Assembly (NCBI GenBank): GCA_031271275.1 | Contig: JAISWA010000072.1 | Location: forward strand, 1 to 21,167 | Length of the DNA: 21,167 nt | DNA from: Clostridiales bacterium | GTDB lineage: Bacteria > Bacillota > Clostridia > Lachnospirales > WQUN01 | Reading direction: 5' to 3' | Shown: piece after piece, positions 1 through 10,288 of the stretch | Position numbering within the stretch: the first letter of the stretch is position 1 | Layout: the number at the start of each line of letters is the position of its first letter | Made by a program: the position numbers and the translations under genes | Notes under the pieces: model-generated | Database searches by the model: none | Told to the model about the DNA's origin: nothing | The model's input: only the letters and a program-made list of their open reading frames with translations

Positions 1-2914
1 CTGTCGTCGGTGGCGGCGTATCTTCCAAAGTATTGACCGCTTTAATTCTATAACCGTCTTCTTCGTTACCGTAAAGCGTTACGCCCTCCGGTAAATCGCC
101 CACTGGAGCGACCGTCAGCGAACTGCCGGACGTTGTTACCGTGAAGCTAATCGAACCGACGATTCCCTCATACCCTTCAAGCGGTATTGTTTCTGTAATT
201 GTATTCGGACCCTCCGCGTATAACACACTCGGATCAATGTTAATGATACCTTCTCCGTTCGTGGTTATCGGATTGCCGTTTAGCGTGAACACTACTCCGG
301 CTAAGGGCTGATCATTTTCATCTACCTTATAGAGGTCAAAACCGTTGAGTTCGGGTTCTTCCGGCGGTACTACCGGCGGGGTATACTCGTTTACGAATTC
401 GCTTCCCGGCGCTTCGTAAGTGATTACCGGGTCACCGTCAGCGGCAATTTCAACCGCCACATAACGGGGGGTCGCGTCATATACCCAACCGTCGCCTTCC
501 GTACTCTTGTCGAGTTCGTCTATCCTGAAGTAGTAGGTGTTTCCCACTTCAAGACCACTCTCAATATAGAACTCAAAGGTTTCGCCATTTCTCGCTTTTG
601 CATTTCTTACAATTGGTTCAGCGACAGACGCTTTTAACGCGTCTACCTGCGTTAACACAAACTCGAACTCAACGTCAGGCGCTCCCCCTGCTCCGTTAAC
701 TTGAACCGTCTTACTACCGGGAATCCTAACTTGCGGTTCCGGCAGATAAGTGTTTGTAAATTCTATCTCGTCTACATTTGTGCCATCAAGATAGAATGCG
801 ACGGACATTACTTTAAAGCTATCCCCAACCTGCGCAACATTGACAACAACTACATATTCCGTAGCGCCGTACTCCCATACGCCGGGGTCAGATTGTTCTT
901 CCCTCAACAGGAAACGGTAATCCCCCGCTCCCGTAAAAATGCTGTTATATTTAGCTTCAATCTCTGCATTTGAGAACACAATATCTCTGTTGCCGCCGGA
1001 CAAGTCCACTTCGTTTCTCAACGCTTCGCCGATAGGTTCTCCGCTTGCATTTATCGGGGTCAATAAGAAGGTGACTTTATCGTCCGCCGAGACTTCCCTG
1101 CCACTGGGCAACACTACCTTTGTACCCGCGATGACTTCATGCGTCTTAATCGGGGGCAACGATTCAACATAACTTGTAAATTCAACGTTTCCAAGAACCC
1201 TCGGGGGATCCGGGTCGTCTCTGCCTTTTACTGTCGTGGCGTGAGTTTCCCAACCCTCACCCGCGCTTAGACTGTTTGCTATCAACACTCCGCTAACATT
1301 TCCTGTTGCGAGGTTCGCCGAATTCCCAAAATCAGCATTCGGGGCTAATACTGAACCTATTATATTTGTAAGGGAACTTAAAATGCTGCCTTTAACATCT
1401 TCATTACCCGTCAGAGGGAAATTCCAGATAAACCTATCCCGCAGAGTGCGATAAAACCCAAATTGCCCCATACCATCATAACCACCGGCACCGAAAACCG
1501 GCTCACCTGTAAAGGTTACCGTATTTCCCCCAAGCACATTGATTAAAACAACTCCGCTAAACGCCTTCAATTCCGCTGGGAAATACGGCGATCCCACGGT
1601 TTTGCCATCGGGAATATTCGCATTATATACGATAACTTTGACGTTATCTCCGATTGCCCCGTCAGGGAATTGTTTATAAAAAGGCGTTCTAAAATCTGCT
1701 GTGCCATTGTAATGAAAGATTGGGTCATTACCAGGATGAGTAAATCCGGTGCTAACATCCTCAGGTTTATTAGCGTTCCAGTCAATGTTTACAAGTTGCG
1801 CCATGTCTGTAAGCACAACCACCTCTGCTTCGCTTACGTTAAGCGCACTTAATGCTTTGCTGATATCGCCGCTTTTTTGACCAAGATTGTAAATAGATTG
1901 GCTAAGCGCGTTCAAACTCGCATATGCTTCTTCAAAGAAGCCTGAAACTTTTGAAGATTTCTCTATACTGTCAATTTCATCCTTTGGGAAATTCGCATTA
2001 TAATAATCCAACCTTGCTTGATGAGTGGCAGGGTCATCATCCCCGCCAACTTGTTGTCCGATATAGGTACCCGTTCCTTTATACTGCCTTGTCACTATAT
2101 CCACATCTTCGTCAATCTCAGTTTCGGCTGAAACCATTACATTCCCGCCGAACACGGTTATCCTTGTTCCGCCGGTCGGAGTATAATCATCAAACGCTGT
2201 TGGTTCACCCGGCGTTGTAATGTTCCCCCCCACAATTAATCGGGGATTGTGTGGAGTGATGGAGTCTCCAACATCAGATGCCGGCATACCGATTGGATAA
2301 CCCACATCTTTGTACCATTTATGGGTAGAATAAACGTCGCTGCCTGCGCGGGCTTTATTGTTCCATATAAAATCACCGCCGACGGCTAACCCGCTTTCTA
2401 CGTCGGCATTACCCACCGTCCAGTCACCAAAAACGATGGCGCTGTAATAGTTGCCAGAACCCAACGGGTTTTCTGCATATCCGGGTTCATGCCAAAGCAA
2501 GTTGTCGTCATCCGTCAGCGCTTTAACGGTAATTGTTTTAACCGCATCATCAACAGACAACCCTTGCAAACTGCACTCAACTTCTCTTAGTTCGTAATTG
2601 CCCGCCCCGCCAAGATAATCAAAGTCTTCTCCGTCGAATAACACCGAGAAAGCGCTTGGCGAAGTCCCCGCTTTAACGGTAAGTTTCTTCCGGACGACGT
2701 TCTCTCCGCCTGCCTGTTTTAATTCGTAAGTAAAAATCACGTCCTCTGTTATTTCTCCCACAACCGCCTTTTTGACGTTTATTGCGTATGGCTCATACGC
2801 AAAGGCTCTCCCCGGCTCCGCAGCGCTTACCACAAACGGCGCATACGCCAACATCAGCATAACCGACAGCATCAGCGCAACCGCCCGTTTCAAGGCTTTC
2901 TTCATTTCTTGCAT
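1..2914 (-). CDS. Large secreted surface protein: choice-of-anchor-A plus pilin/SpaA-like domains (3' end outside window)
   Basis: Reading the minus strand from ATG at 2914 gives an uninterrupted frame of 971 codons that runs off the left edge. The start is set by a GGGGGA Shine-Dalgarno five bases upstream. The N-terminus is a signal peptide: MKKALKRA basic stretch, hydrophobic core to about residue 28, then FVVSAAE. Residues ~48-125 look like a pilin isopeptide-type fold (NVKKAV lysine; YELREVE). Residues ~154-557 match the choice-of-anchor-A family: VFGDWTVGNADVESGLAVGG, RLIVGGNI, VVLINVLGG, GSVLAPNADF and VSGVLIANSLSAGEGW. Two further FctA/Spy0128-like domains follow at ~592-723 and ~729-840, each ending in EF(T/V)N(T/E)Y. 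A proline-rich linker leads to a SpaA/Cna-B-like domain at ~856-960 (FDLYKVDENDQPLAGVVFTL), then another proline-rich stretch. The expected role is a cell-wall-attached adhesin or stalk stabilised by Lys-Asn isopeptide bonds. The anchor (LPXTG or other) is not visible. Domain calls are by pattern recognition only. Confidence 0.88.
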   Translation of the reverse strand, partial: MQEMKKALKRAVALMLSVMLMLAYAPFVVSAAEPGRAFAYEPYAINVKKAVVGEITEDVIFTYELKQAGGENVVRKKLTVKAGTSPSAFSVLFDGEDFDYLGGAGNYELREVECSLQGLSVDDAVKTITVKALTDDDNLLWHEPGYAENPLGSGNYYSAIVFGDWTVGNADVESGLAVGGDFIWNNKARAGSDVYSTHKWYKDVGYPIGMPASDVGDSITPHNPRLIVGGNITTPGEPTAFDDYTPTGGTRITVFGGNVMVSAETEIDEDVDIVTRQYKGTGTYIGQQVGGDDDPATHQARLDYYNANFPKDEIDSIEKSSKVSGFFEEAYASLNALSQSIYNLGQKSGDISKALSALNVSEAEVVVLTDMAQLVNIDWNANKPEDVSTGFTHPGNDPIFHYNGTADFRTPFYKQFPDGAIGDNVKVIVYNANIPDGKTVGSPYFPAELKAFSGVVLINVLGGNTVTFTGEPVFGAGGYDGMGQFGFYRTLRDRFIWNFPLTGNEDVKGSILSSLTNIIGSVLAPNADFGNSANLATGNVSGVLIANSLSAGEGWETHATTVKGRDDPDPPRVLGNVEFTSYVESLPPIKTHEVIAGTKVVLPSGREVSADDKVTFLLTPINASGEPIGEALRNEVDLSGGNRDIVFSNAEIEAKYNSIFTGAGDYRFLLREEQSDPGVWEYGATEYVVVVNVAQVGDSFKVMSVAFYLDGTNVDEIEFTNTYLPEPQVRIPGSKTVQVNGAGGAPDVEFEFVLTQVDALKASVAEPIVRNAKARNGETFEFYIESGLEVGNTYYFRIDELDKSTEGDGWVYDATPRYVAVEIAADGDPVITYEAPGSEFVNEYTPPVVPPEEPELNGFDLYKVDENDQPLAGVVFTLNGNPITTNGEGIINIDPSVLYAEGPNTITETIPLEGYEGIVGSISFTVTTSGSSLTVAPVGDLPEGVTLYGNEEDGYRIKAVNTLEDTPPPTT

Positions 2915-2953
2915 GTGTATCCCCCTTTTCTCTTTTTATTACCAACTCGTTAC

Positions 2954-2982
2954 ATTATAGAACTATTAAAAAATAATATCAA
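2954..2982 (-). promoter_or_regulatory. Sigma-A-type promoter of the surface-protein gene
   Basis: On the minus strand, TTGATA (2982-2977) is followed after exactly 17 bases by TATAAT (2959-2954). This is close to the housekeeping consensus. Transcription would start near 2947, giving a leader of about 33 bases before the ATG at 2914. The DNA upstream (2983-3130) is very AT-rich with A/T runs, which could act as an UP element. No operator is recognisable. Confidence 0.7.
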
Positions 2983-3171
2983 CATGTTTTTAAAAAATTT
3001 TTCAGAAATTTTGTGCAATTTTTTATTTATTTTTGAATACAAGATTATTTTGTACTTTTCGCATCAAAAACAGGATGCGTTTTCGTCACGCCGGTTAAAA
3101 ACTTTTAACAATCCCCTCTTACATTATATGTATGGCAAATTTTTTGGAACAGTGACATATGGGAATAATAA

Positions 3172-3196
3172 CGGCGCGTTCAAAAAAAACGCGCCG
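3172..3196. repeat. Perfect GC-rich inverted repeat with A-rich loop
   Basis: CGGCGCGTT (3172-3180) pairs with AACGCGCCG (3188-3196) around a 7-base loop of mainly A. The stem is strong, but neither strand has a U-tract directly after it, so it is not a standard intrinsic terminator. It could be a transcript-stabilising hairpin or the relic of a terminator. Confidence 0.45.
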
Positions 3197-3271
3197 CCCT
3201 TGTTCGTCAGGTTCTTTTCCGAAAACGCTTCGTCCGATGGTCAGAAATTAAGTTGATTCGCTATAAAATGA

Positions 3272-3297
3272 AACGGGAACGCCTGCCGCGTTCCGTT
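3272..3297 (-). terminator. Possible intrinsic terminator of the lytic transglycosylase gene
   Basis: The stem pairs AACGG and AACGC (3272-3276, 3278-3282, with G3277 bulged) with GCGTTCCGTT (3288-3297), with a five-base loop. On the minus strand the hairpin is followed by TTTCATTTTAT, a fair U-rich tail. It lies about 265 bases beyond the stop codon of the gene at 3564-4385, further than is usual, so the assignment is tentative. Confidence 0.35.
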
Positions 3298-3563
3298 GTT
3301 TGTTGTAAAATTATATTAGAACCGGATAAAACGGCACGGCAGAATATGGTCACAATTGTTTTTGTGAACACATAAGGCGCACATAATTACATTATTGCAA
3401 TCAATATTTACATTAAAATAAAATATTTGAAAATTGTTTACCTACAAGTCCGTAGGTTTTATCGGCTTCTTCTTTCGCCGTCGCTATCAAATCCTTATTA
3501 CACACAAATCTTTTGCAATAAGCGACCGGTACAAAAGCGACCGAAGCAAAGCATCTGTTTCCC

Positions 3564-4385
3564 CTACACCGGTTTTGCCGCCGCGGCGTACTGTTCCAGT
3601 ATATACTGCTCTTTGTAATCCATCACCTTCGGCACATAGCGCTGCGTTTCCTCATACGGCGGAATACCGTCGTATTTTTTTACGGCGTTGGAACCGGCGT
3701 TGTACGCGGCAAGGGCAAGGGACTCGTCGCCGCCGAACTCGTTGAGCTTCTTCCGCAAATACCGCGTGCCGCCGTCAATATTCTCCTCGATGTCGAAGGG
3801 GTCGGTCACGCCGAGGGACGACGCGGTCCTGGGCATAAGCTGCATCAGCCCCTGCGCCCCGGCTTTGGAAACCGCGTCGGGGTCGAAGTTACTTTCCGCG
3901 CGTATTACCGCCTTGATTAAATTAGGGTCGATACCGTATTTTTCCGACGCCGCCAGTATGGCGTCGTTAATCGTCTGGCTCAGTTCGTTGTCGCTTTGGT
4001 TGGACTGGTGGAAGATTTCCAAAATTTCCGTGAAAGAAGTCGCCGGCAGTTCGTCGGGGAACAATCCGCCGCCATTATTATAGGAAGAAATGAGTCCGGA
4101 GACGTCGGAATACCCGCTCGCCAGCGCCGACGGGTTCGCGTACAGCGCCGCGCTTAAAGACGAAGACGACGAAAGGGAACCGGACGAAAGCAGCGCGCGC
4201 AGTTGCGCCGAAACGCTTTGGGGGCTTTCGTTTTCCGAAGTCTTCGCCGCATCCCCGGCTTCGTCGAGGGCTTTTGAAAAGGTTTTTTTCTCAAGGGTAA
4301 AATTACTGATATAATCATTCCCGTTGGGAACCTTGGCAAGGATATTCGTGACGATTTCATTGTACAGCCCGACCGGAGTTATCAT
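3564..4385 (-). CDS. Lytic transglycosylase, SLT family, without signal peptide
   Basis: A 273-aa protein expected to cleave the MurNAc-GlcNAc bond of peptidoglycan. The C-terminal half (about 140-255) is a classic SLT goose-lysozyme-like domain. It has the catalytic Glu164 in RAESNFDP, GLMQLMP at 179-185, the AYNAGSNAV block at 227-235 and TQRYVPKVM at 248-256. Residues 1-135 are low-complexity and Ser/Ala-rich, with no hydrophobic signal sequence or membrane segment. The start at 4385 is supported by AAAGGA eight bases upstream. It is divergently transcribed from mutS2 with an 83-base gap. Export may use a non-Sec route (flagellar-type proteins of this kind exist), or the protein may act on lysis; this is inference. 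The stop is TAG. Confidence 0.9.
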   Translation of the reverse strand: MITPVGLYNEIVTNILAKVPNGNDYISNFTLEKKTFSKALDEAGDAAKTSENESPQSVSAQLRALLSSGSLSSSSSLSAALYANPSALASGYSDVSGLISSYNNGGGLFPDELPATSFTEILEIFHQSNQSDNELSQTINDAILAASEKYGIDPNLIKAVIRAESNFDPDAVSKAGAQGLMQLMPRTASSLGVTDPFDIEENIDGGTRYLRKKLNEFGGDESLALAAYNAGSNAVKKYDGIPPYEETQRYVPKVMDYKEQYILEQYAAAAKPV

Positions 4386-4468
4386 CGTAGTTTTCCTTTA
4401 GATAAAATTATTTTAATACGCCGTATTTTAAAGCAAAAAGCAGGATCACGCAAGCAACGGAGGGCGTT
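4386..4468. promoter_or_regulatory. Divergent control region between transglycosylase and mutS2
   Basis: This 83-base AT-rich gap must carry promoters for both flanking genes. It contains a short palindrome, AATAC-GCC-GTATT (4415-4427), which could be an operator. No -35/-10 pair with proper spacing stands out on either strand. The mutS2 Shine-Dalgarno (GGAGGG) sits at the right edge. Confidence 0.35.
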
Positions 4469-6841
4469 ATGAACGACAAAGCGCTTCACACACTGGAATA
4501 CGTAAAAATTATCGAAATGCTCGAAAGCCGCGCGGTTTCGCCCATGGGAAAGGAAATGGCGGCGGCGCTCCGGCCCATGACCGACATTGGCGACATCCGC
4601 ATGGCGCAGCGGGAAACGTCCGAAGCGGCGGGGTTTATTTTGCGCAAAGGCAGCCTCCCCCTCGGGGGCATACGCGACATTCGCCAGTCGCTGCGGCACG
4701 CGGCGGTGGGCGGCACGCTTTCCATAGAGGAACTGATGCACGTCTGCGATTTTCTATATGTCTGCGGCAAGGTGATTACCTACGGAAAAACGCCGCCGGA
4801 GGAAACTTCCCGGCTTGCGCCGTACTTTTCCGGCATACACCCGGCGGAGGGCTTGGAGAACGAAATCAACCGCTGCGTCAGCGGCCCGCAGGAGCTGTCG
4901 GACAGCGCGAGCCAAAAGCTCGCGGAAATACGGCGGGGCGTCCGTCAGGCAAACGACCGGGTGCGGGAGCATTTGAACAGCGTAATCCATTCCGCGAGCT
5001 ATAAAACCATGCTGCAAGACCCCATTGTCACCATACGCAACGAACGTTTCTGCGTGCCGGTCAAGGCGGAATACCGCGCAAACTTCCCGGGGATGGTGCA
5101 CGACCAGTCGTCCACCGGCGCAACGGTTTTTATCGAGCCTATGAGCGTGGTGCAGCTCAACAACAAAATCAAGGAGCTGCATTTTGAGGAAAAAAAAGAA
5201 ATCGAGCGTATTCTGCAAAAGCTGTCCGGGATGGTCGCGCAGCACGGGGACATCCTTTCCGCCAACAACGAGGTGTTGGTGTTTTTGGATTTCGTGTTCG
5301 CGAAGGGCGAGCTTGCCCTCGCCATGAAGGCGAGCGAGCCGGACTTTAACGACAGGGGCTATATTCACATTAAAAAGGGAAGGCACCCGCTGCTGTCCAA
5401 CGACACCGTCGTTCCCACGGATATTTGGTTGGGCGGGGAATTTTCCATGCTGCTGATTACCGGGCCGAACACCGGCGGCAAGACCGTTTCCCTTAAAACC
5501 TTGGGGCTGTTTACCTGCATGGGGCAGGCGGGCTTGCACATCCCCGCCTTCGACCATTCCGAGCTTTCGGTTTTTGAGGACGTTTTCGCCGATATCGGCG
5601 ACGAGCAGAGCATCGAGCAAAGTTTGAGCACGTTTTCGTCCCACATGAGCAACATCGTGCGAATACTGGAACAGGTCAACGACCGTTCCCTTGTGCTGTT
5701 GGACGAGCTTGGCGCGGGTACCGACCCCACGGAGGGCGCGGCGCTTGCGGTGGCGATACTGCAAGAATTGCAAACCTATAAAATACGCGCCGCGGTGACG
5801 ACCCACTACAGCGAGCTTAAACTGTTCGCCCTCGCCACGGAGGGCGTGGAAAACGCCAGTTGCGAGTTCGACGTGGAAACCCTGCGCCCCACCTACAAGC
5901 TGCTCATCGGTATACCGGGGAAATCCAACGCTTTCGCCATCGCGTCGCGGTTGGGGCTGCCCGACGGCGTCATCAGCCGCGCGAAGGACGTGCTAAGCCA
6001 CGAGGACGTCCGCTTCGAGGACATGATCACCGATTTGGAAATCAGCAAAAAATCCGTTCTGATAGAACAGGAGCGGGCGGAGACTTTCCGCCGGGAAGCC
6101 GAGGTTTTGAAAAAGGAATTTGAAAATCAAAAGGACGCGCTGAAGGCGCAAAAGGAAAAAATACTGCGGGAAGCGAAGGACGAGGCGCTGCAGGCGGTGC
6201 GCAAGGCGCAGGAGGACGCGGAGGAAGCCATCCGCGAGTTTAAACGGCAAATGCGGGAGAACGCCGGGCAGCGGGAACTGGACGACGCGCGGCGGCAGAT
6301 GAAAGAGCGGCTTGCGGGCATGGAGGACGGGCTTGCGTCCGCTTCCGGAGCGCCGAAGGTCAAGCGGGCGCTTCCCCGCCCCCTGCGGCGCGGCGACCGG
6401 GTGTTCATCCATTCCCTCAACCAGACGGGCATTATTTCCTCGCCGCCGGACGCGAGCGGTTCCGCCGTGATTCAGGCGGGCATAATGAAGATAGAAGTGA
6501 ATATCTCCGATTTATCGTTAGATGATTCCGAAGAAAAGGAAAAAATGAGGCAATACGCGGCGGCGTCCACCCCCCGGGCGGGCAAGAGCCTGAACATCGC
6601 CCGGGAAATCGATTTGCGGGGCTGCACCACGGAGGAAGCGTTGGAACGCGCCGACAAATACCTCGACGACGCGTTCCTTTCCGGGCTTTCCACGGTGACA
6701 GTCATTCACGGCAAGGGAACCGGCGCGCTGCGGGGCGCCATACAGAATTTGCTCAAGAAACACCCCCATGTGAAGGAGTACCGCCTTGGGAAGTACGGCG
6801 AGGGCGAGGACGGGGTTTCCATTGCGGAAATGAAGAATTAA
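4469..6841 (+). CDS. mutS2: Endonuclease MutS2 / ribosome-rescue ATPase RqcU
   Basis: A 790-aa protein of usual MutS2 length. It lacks the MutS mismatch-reading domains and begins with the core/lever region. The ABC-type ATPase has Walker A GPNTGGKT at 332-339 and Walker B LVLLDELGAGTDPTEG with Asp412/Glu413, followed by TTHYSELK. A long, highly charged coiled-coil-like stretch spans about 520-625, then a KOW/SH3-like part (PLRRGDRVFIHSLNQ). The Smr nuclease domain closes the protein: IDLRGCTTEEAL from ~714 and the HGKGTGALR motif with His747. MutS2 suppresses homologous recombination and, in Bacillus, splits collided ribosomes (RqcU). GGAGG with a five-base spacer sets the ATG. Antisense frames across this GC-rich gene are shadows. 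Confidence 0.97.
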   Translation: MNDKALHTLEYVKIIEMLESRAVSPMGKEMAAALRPMTDIGDIRMAQRETSEAAGFILRKGSLPLGGIRDIRQSLRHAAVGGTLSIEELMHVCDFLYVCGKVITYGKTPPEETSRLAPYFSGIHPAEGLENEINRCVSGPQELSDSASQKLAEIRRGVRQANDRVREHLNSVIHSASYKTMLQDPIVTIRNERFCVPVKAEYRANFPGMVHDQSSTGATVFIEPMSVVQLNNKIKELHFEEKKEIERILQKLSGMVAQHGDILSANNEVLVFLDFVFAKGELALAMKASEPDFNDRGYIHIKKGRHPLLSNDTVVPTDIWLGGEFSMLLITGPNTGGKTVSLKTLGLFTCMGQAGLHIPAFDHSELSVFEDVFADIGDEQSIEQSLSTFSSHMSNIVRILEQVNDRSLVLLDELGAGTDPTEGAALAVAILQELQTYKIRAAVTTHYSELKLFALATEGVENASCEFDVETLRPTYKLLIGIPGKSNAFAIASRLGLPDGVISRAKDVLSHEDVRFEDMITDLEISKKSVLIEQERAETFRREAEVLKKEFENQKDALKAQKEKILREAKDEALQAVRKAQEDAEEAIREFKRQMRENAGQRELDDARRQMKERLAGMEDGLASASGAPKVKRALPRPLRRGDRVFIHSLNQTGIISSPPDASGSAVIQAGIMKIEVNISDLSLDDSEEKEKMRQYAAASTPRAGKSLNIAREIDLRGCTTEEALERADKYLDDAFLSGLSTVTVIHGKGTGALRGAIQNLLKKHPHVKEYRLGKYGEGEDGVSIAEMKN

Positions 6842-6863
6842 GTCACGCCATAGGCGGCTTTCG

Positions 6864-6892
6864 TTGCATTTTCGCCGTCCTTTCTTTATACT
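6864..6892 (+). promoter_or_regulatory. Promoter of the ftsH-ychF operon
   Basis: TTGCAT (6864-6869) and TATACT (6887-6892) are separated by 17 bases, a good housekeeping-type promoter in the 90-base gap after mutS2. Transcription would begin near 6899, about 33 bases before the ftsH ATG. No heat-shock operator (CIRCE or CtsR type) was seen. Confidence 0.55.
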
Positions 6893-6931
6893 GCGAGGCG
6901 AAGAAATTTACAGAAAGATAAGGTAAAGCGT

Positions 6932-8895
<1,964 letters not shown>

Positions 8896-8899
<4 letters not shown>

Positions 8900-9990
8900 A
8901 ACTGGGCATCGTAGGTTTACCCAACGTAGGAAAGAGCACGTTATTTAACGCGGTGATGCAAGCCGGGGCGGAAGCCGCCAACTACCCTTTCAGCACCGTC
9001 AACCCCAATGTGGGCGTCGTACCCGTGCCGGACGAGCGGCTGCAAAAACTCAATGAAATTTATCACGCCAAGTCGGTGGTCCCCGCCGTAATCGAAATGG
9101 TGGACATCGCGGGACTGGTGAAGGGTTCGGGACGGGGCGAGGGGCTCGGGAACCAGTTCCTTTCCCACATACGGGAAGTGGACGCGATTGTGCATGTGGT
9201 GCGCTGCTTCGAGGACGACAACGTGACCCACGCCTACCCCACCCTTGACCCTCAGCGCGACGTGGAAACCATTAACTTAGAACTCGCCTTCGCCGACCTG
9301 GAAGTGATTGAGCGGCGGCTTTCCAAAGTCATAAAATCCGCGAAGTCCGACAAGGCGGCGGGGCAAGAGGCGGAAATCCTGACCAAAATAAAGGACGTTT
9401 TGGAAAACGGCGGCGCGGCGCGCGACATTCTTTGGGACAGCCCGGAAGACAAAAAGCTGACGGAGGATATGAACCTGCTGACAAGCAAGCCGGTGCTGTA
9501 CGCGGCAAATGTTTCCGAGGACGATTTGGGCGGCGGCGCGAAAAGCGAGCACGTAAAGAAACTGGAAGCCCTTGCGGAAAAGGAAGGCACGAAGGTTTTT
9601 GTTTCCTGCGCGAAGTTGGAGGCGGAAATCGCGACCCTGGAGCCGGAAGAAAAAGCCCTGTTCCTTGAGGAGATGGGCGTCGCGCAAAACGGGCTCGACC
9701 GGCTGATTGCCGACGGGTACGAATTGCTCGGGCTTATCAGCTTCCTGACGGCGGGGCCGAAGGAAGTGCGGGCGTGGACCATACGCCGGGGAAGCAAAGC
9801 GCCGCAGGCGGCCGGGAAGATACACAGCGACCTTGAGCGCGGGTTCATCCGCGCGGAGGTCGTCGCCTATGAAGATTTAATTTCCCTCGGTTCCTACAGC
9901 ACCGCGAAAGAGCGCGGGCTTGTGCGCGTCGAGGGCAAGGAATACGTGGTGAAAGACGGGGACGTGATGCTGATACGGTTTAATGTGTAA
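8896..9990 (+). CDS. ychF: Redox/ribosome-associated P-loop ATPase YchF (OLA1 family)
   Basis: A 364-aa protein of full family length. It has the Obg-type P-loop GLPNVGKST at 7-15, switch/G3 DIAG at 70-73, the altered G4 motif NVSE at 205-208 (NxxE in place of NKxD, which in this family favours ATP over GTP), a helical insert and a C-terminal TGS domain from ~278. YchF binds ribosomes and is linked to stress responses and control of translation. The start is ATG in the ATGA overlap with ftsH, with GGAGG five bases upstream. Gene order mutS2-ftsH-ychF-tRNA is all on the plus strand. Confidence 0.97.
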
Positions 9991-9998
9991 GCGCGCGA

Positions 9999-10028
9999 TT
10001 GACACCGTAACGCCGCGCGGTTTATAAT
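9999..10028 (+). promoter_or_regulatory. Consensus promoter for tRNA-Ser
   Basis: A perfect TTGACA (9999-10004) and a perfect TATAAT (10023-10028) are 18 bases apart, immediately after the ychF stop codon. The tRNA begins 20 bases after the -10 box. Such near-ideal promoters are typical of stable RNA genes. Confidence 0.9.
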
Positions 10029-10048
10029 ACGCAACCGGTAGGGCACAC

Positions 10049-10136
10049 GGAGAAGTACTCAAGTGGCTGAAGAGGCGCCCCTGCTAAGGGTGTAGATCGG
10101 GCAACCGGTGCGCGGGTTCAAATCCCGCCTTCTCCG
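10049..10136 (+). tRNA. tRNA-Ser, anticodon GCT (reads AGC/AGU)
   Basis: The sequence folds into a complete class II tRNA of 88 bases without encoded CCA. The acceptor GGAGAAG pairs with CTTCTCC, with discriminator G10136. The D stem is CTC/GAG and the anticodon stem CGCCC/GGGTG. The loop is CTGCTAA, with anticodon GCT at 10083-10085. The long variable arm (ATCGG/CCGGT around a GCAA tetraloop) is the serine signature. The T stem GCGGG/CCCGC holds TTCAAAT. Overall it closely resembles the Bacillus tRNA-Ser(GCU). Confidence 0.97.
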
Positions 10137-10201
10137 TATTTTCTGTATGAACCGTTTTTTTAAGGGAAGTATCGGTTCCCTAAAAAGCAGTTACATGCGT
10201 G

Positions 10202-10231
10202 GCATAGTCAGTTACCGGCTATGCTTTTTTT
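10202..10231 (+). terminator. Intrinsic terminator of the tRNA-Ser unit
   Basis: GCATAG (10202-10207) pairs with CTATGC (10219-10224) and is followed directly by a run of seven T. It ends the tRNA transcript about 65 bases after the tRNA and before the convergent response-regulator gene. A second hairpin just upstream (AGGGAA/TTCCCT near 10164-10182) has T before and A after it on both strands, so it does not act as a terminator by itself. Confidence 0.75.
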
Positions 10232-10288
10232 CATCCAAATACCCGACGAAGCAATATTCCATGAAAGGACCGTGGGATATAGCATCAA

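Larger units (their letters stand above)
2983..3563. other. Gene-free stretch between surface-protein promoter and lytic transglycosylase
   Basis: I see no convincing gene here. The first ~150 bases are very AT-rich. The remainder holds a hairpin at 3172-3196 and a possible terminator at 3272-3297. Open frames on either strand lack Shine-Dalgarno sites and recognisable protein sequence. No riboswitch or tRNA is recognisable. Confidence 0.5.

Noticed and set aside
701..2960. Several plus-strand frames of 60-115 codons across the first 3 kb
   Set aside because: They lie antisense to the continuous 971-codon surface-protein frame and show no protein-like features. The minus-strand frame has signal peptide, domains, ribosome site and promoter.
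3427..3745. Two overlapping plus-strand frames near the 3' end of the transglycosylase gene
   Set aside because: They lack ribosome sites and run antisense into the SLT gene. The composition (Arg/Ser/Pro/Tyr-rich) is that of a shadow.
4754..5806. 350-codon open frame antisense to mutS2, and similar long antisense frames across ftsH, ychF and 13769-14479
   Set aside because: These are typical antisense shadows of GC-rich genes: His/Arg/Leu-rich composition, no recognisable motif and no Shine-Dalgarno, opposite genes with clear motifs.
10049..10136. tRNA gene as a prophage attachment site
   Set aside because: No second copy of the tRNA 3' end was noticed near the phage genes, and they begin more than 5 kb away with no integrase in view.
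10154..10187. AGGGAA/TTCCCT hairpin after the tRNA as a terminator
   Set aside because: It is flanked by T's on the 5' side and A's on the 3' side, so neither strand has a U-tract after the stem. The hairpin at 10202-10231 is the better terminator.
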